This document shows positions 5,037 through 5,158 of a stretch of DNA of 5,158 bases, piece after piece. Below the pieces are notes generated by a model. That model was not told where the DNA came from. It ran no database searches and saw only the letters and a program-made list of their open reading frames with translations. Each line of letters opens with the position of its first letter. Position 1 is the stretch's first letter. The DNA lies in contig JAKSVJ010000106.1 in assembly GCA_024408015.1 (NCBI GenBank), positions 1-5,158 of the forward strand. Direction: 5' to 3'. Origin of the DNA: Clostridia bacterium (GTDB lineage Bacteria > Bacillota > Clostridia > Oscillospirales > CAG-272). The position numbers and the translations under genes were made by a program.

Positions 5037-5158
5037 GGAGGATCTGCTGGAGATGCTGCACGGGTTGGTGCCGCATGCGATGATGGGGACAGCGGAGGAG
5101 CTGGTCGACAGCGTGTACCGGAACGCCTCCGGCACCGTGGCCGGGGTCAGTGCGCTGA
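5031..5158. other. GC-rich segment of foreign composition, probable chimeric junction at its left end
   Basis: By hand count bases 5034-5158 contain 84 G/C of 125 (about 67%), whereas 4921-5030 contain 35 of 110 (about 32%). The change takes place within roughly ten bases around GACGGTGGAGGAGGATCTG. The left side is a recognisable phosphatase reading frame interrupted immediately before its catalytic motif. The right side carries its own, differently phased, high-GC coding signature. No transposon end, target-site duplication, tRNA or attachment-like repeat is visible at the join. This fits a misassembly or library chimera best; a true recent insertion cannot be excluded. Confidence 0.8.
5032..5157 (+). 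CDS. Internal fragment of an unidentified protein from a high-GC organism
   Basis: In the +1 frame relative to the phosphatase, 42 codons run without a stop to the window edge. G+C by codon position is about 74% first, 38% second and 90% third (38 of 42 codons end in G or C). This is the classic profile of a real gene in a high-GC genome such as an actinobacterium or proteobacterium. The phosphatase frame through the same bases gives only about 38% third-position G+C. The peptide begins VEEDLLEMLHGLVPHAMMGT and continues with AEELVDSVYRNASGTVAGVS. I do not recognise the family. Both ends are missing, and there is no start codon with a ribosome binding site, so it is a fragment and not a new gene of the host. 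Confidence 0.6.
   Translation, partial: MEEDLLEMLHGLVPHAMMGTAEELVDSVYRNASGTVAGVSAL

Noticed and set aside
5073..5109. SphI (GCATGC) and SalI (GTCGAC) sites in the GC-rich tail as evidence of a vector polylinker
   Set aside because: Two six-base palindromes 31 bp apart are easily found in GC-rich coding DNA, and the surrounding sequence reads as a normal high-GC gene fragment and not a polylinker.
1..5158. CRISPR array, tRNA, rRNA, transposase or phage genes
   Set aside because: No spaced direct repeats, cloverleaf-like segments, rRNA-like blocks, transposase motifs or phage structural genes were seen on either strand.

Overview
This is an AT-rich bacterial window (about one-third G+C across the native part) that looks like a low-GC Firmicute or related anaerobe. 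The signs are AGA-rich codon use, strong purine-rich ribosome binding sites, tight gene spacing, TAA/TAG stops with TGG for Trp and no in-frame TGA, and gene families typical of gut or host-associated Clostridia and Erysipelotrichia-like lineages. The exact taxon cannot be read from the sequence.

Layout. Bases 1-594 (minus) hold the N-terminal 198 residues of a GH127-type (beta-L-arabinofuranosidase-like) glycosidase that runs off the left edge. A 197-bp divergent intergenic region follows, then a GNAT N-acetyltransferase of the phosphinothricin-acetyltransferase/YncA type (792-1316, plus). This gene faces a minus-strand pair, and a bidirectional hairpin terminator (about 1331-1383) separates them. 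The pair is a YfcE-type metallophosphoesterase (2857-2309) followed after 4 bp by a LysR-type regulator (2304-1381). A 166-bp divergent region carries a very good minus-strand promoter, a plus-strand extended -10 promoter and a 9-bp inverted repeat. From it runs a plus-strand operon: a diacylglycerol-kinase-family lipid kinase (3024-3884), a PlsC-type acyltransferase (3888-4703) and the N-terminal part of a tyrosine-phosphatase-family protein (from 4707).

How the genes fit together. The lipid kinase and PlsC should both yield phosphatidic acid, one by recycling diacylglycerol and the other by acylating lysophosphatidate. The cotranscribed phosphatase belongs to a superfamily in which some members act on phospholipids, so a lipid-phosphate role is possible but unproven. 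The phosphodiesterase and LysR genes look translationally coupled.

Main anomaly. At about 5031-5041 composition changes abruptly from about 32% to about 67% G+C, just before the expected catalytic loop of the phosphatase. The last ~125 bases have a clear high-GC coding signature in a different frame (42 codons, 38 ending in G or C). The simplest reading is a chimeric junction, by assembly or recombination, with DNA from an unrelated high-GC organism. No convincing new multi-gene system is visible elsewhere; the rest is a competent but ordinary chromosomal region.
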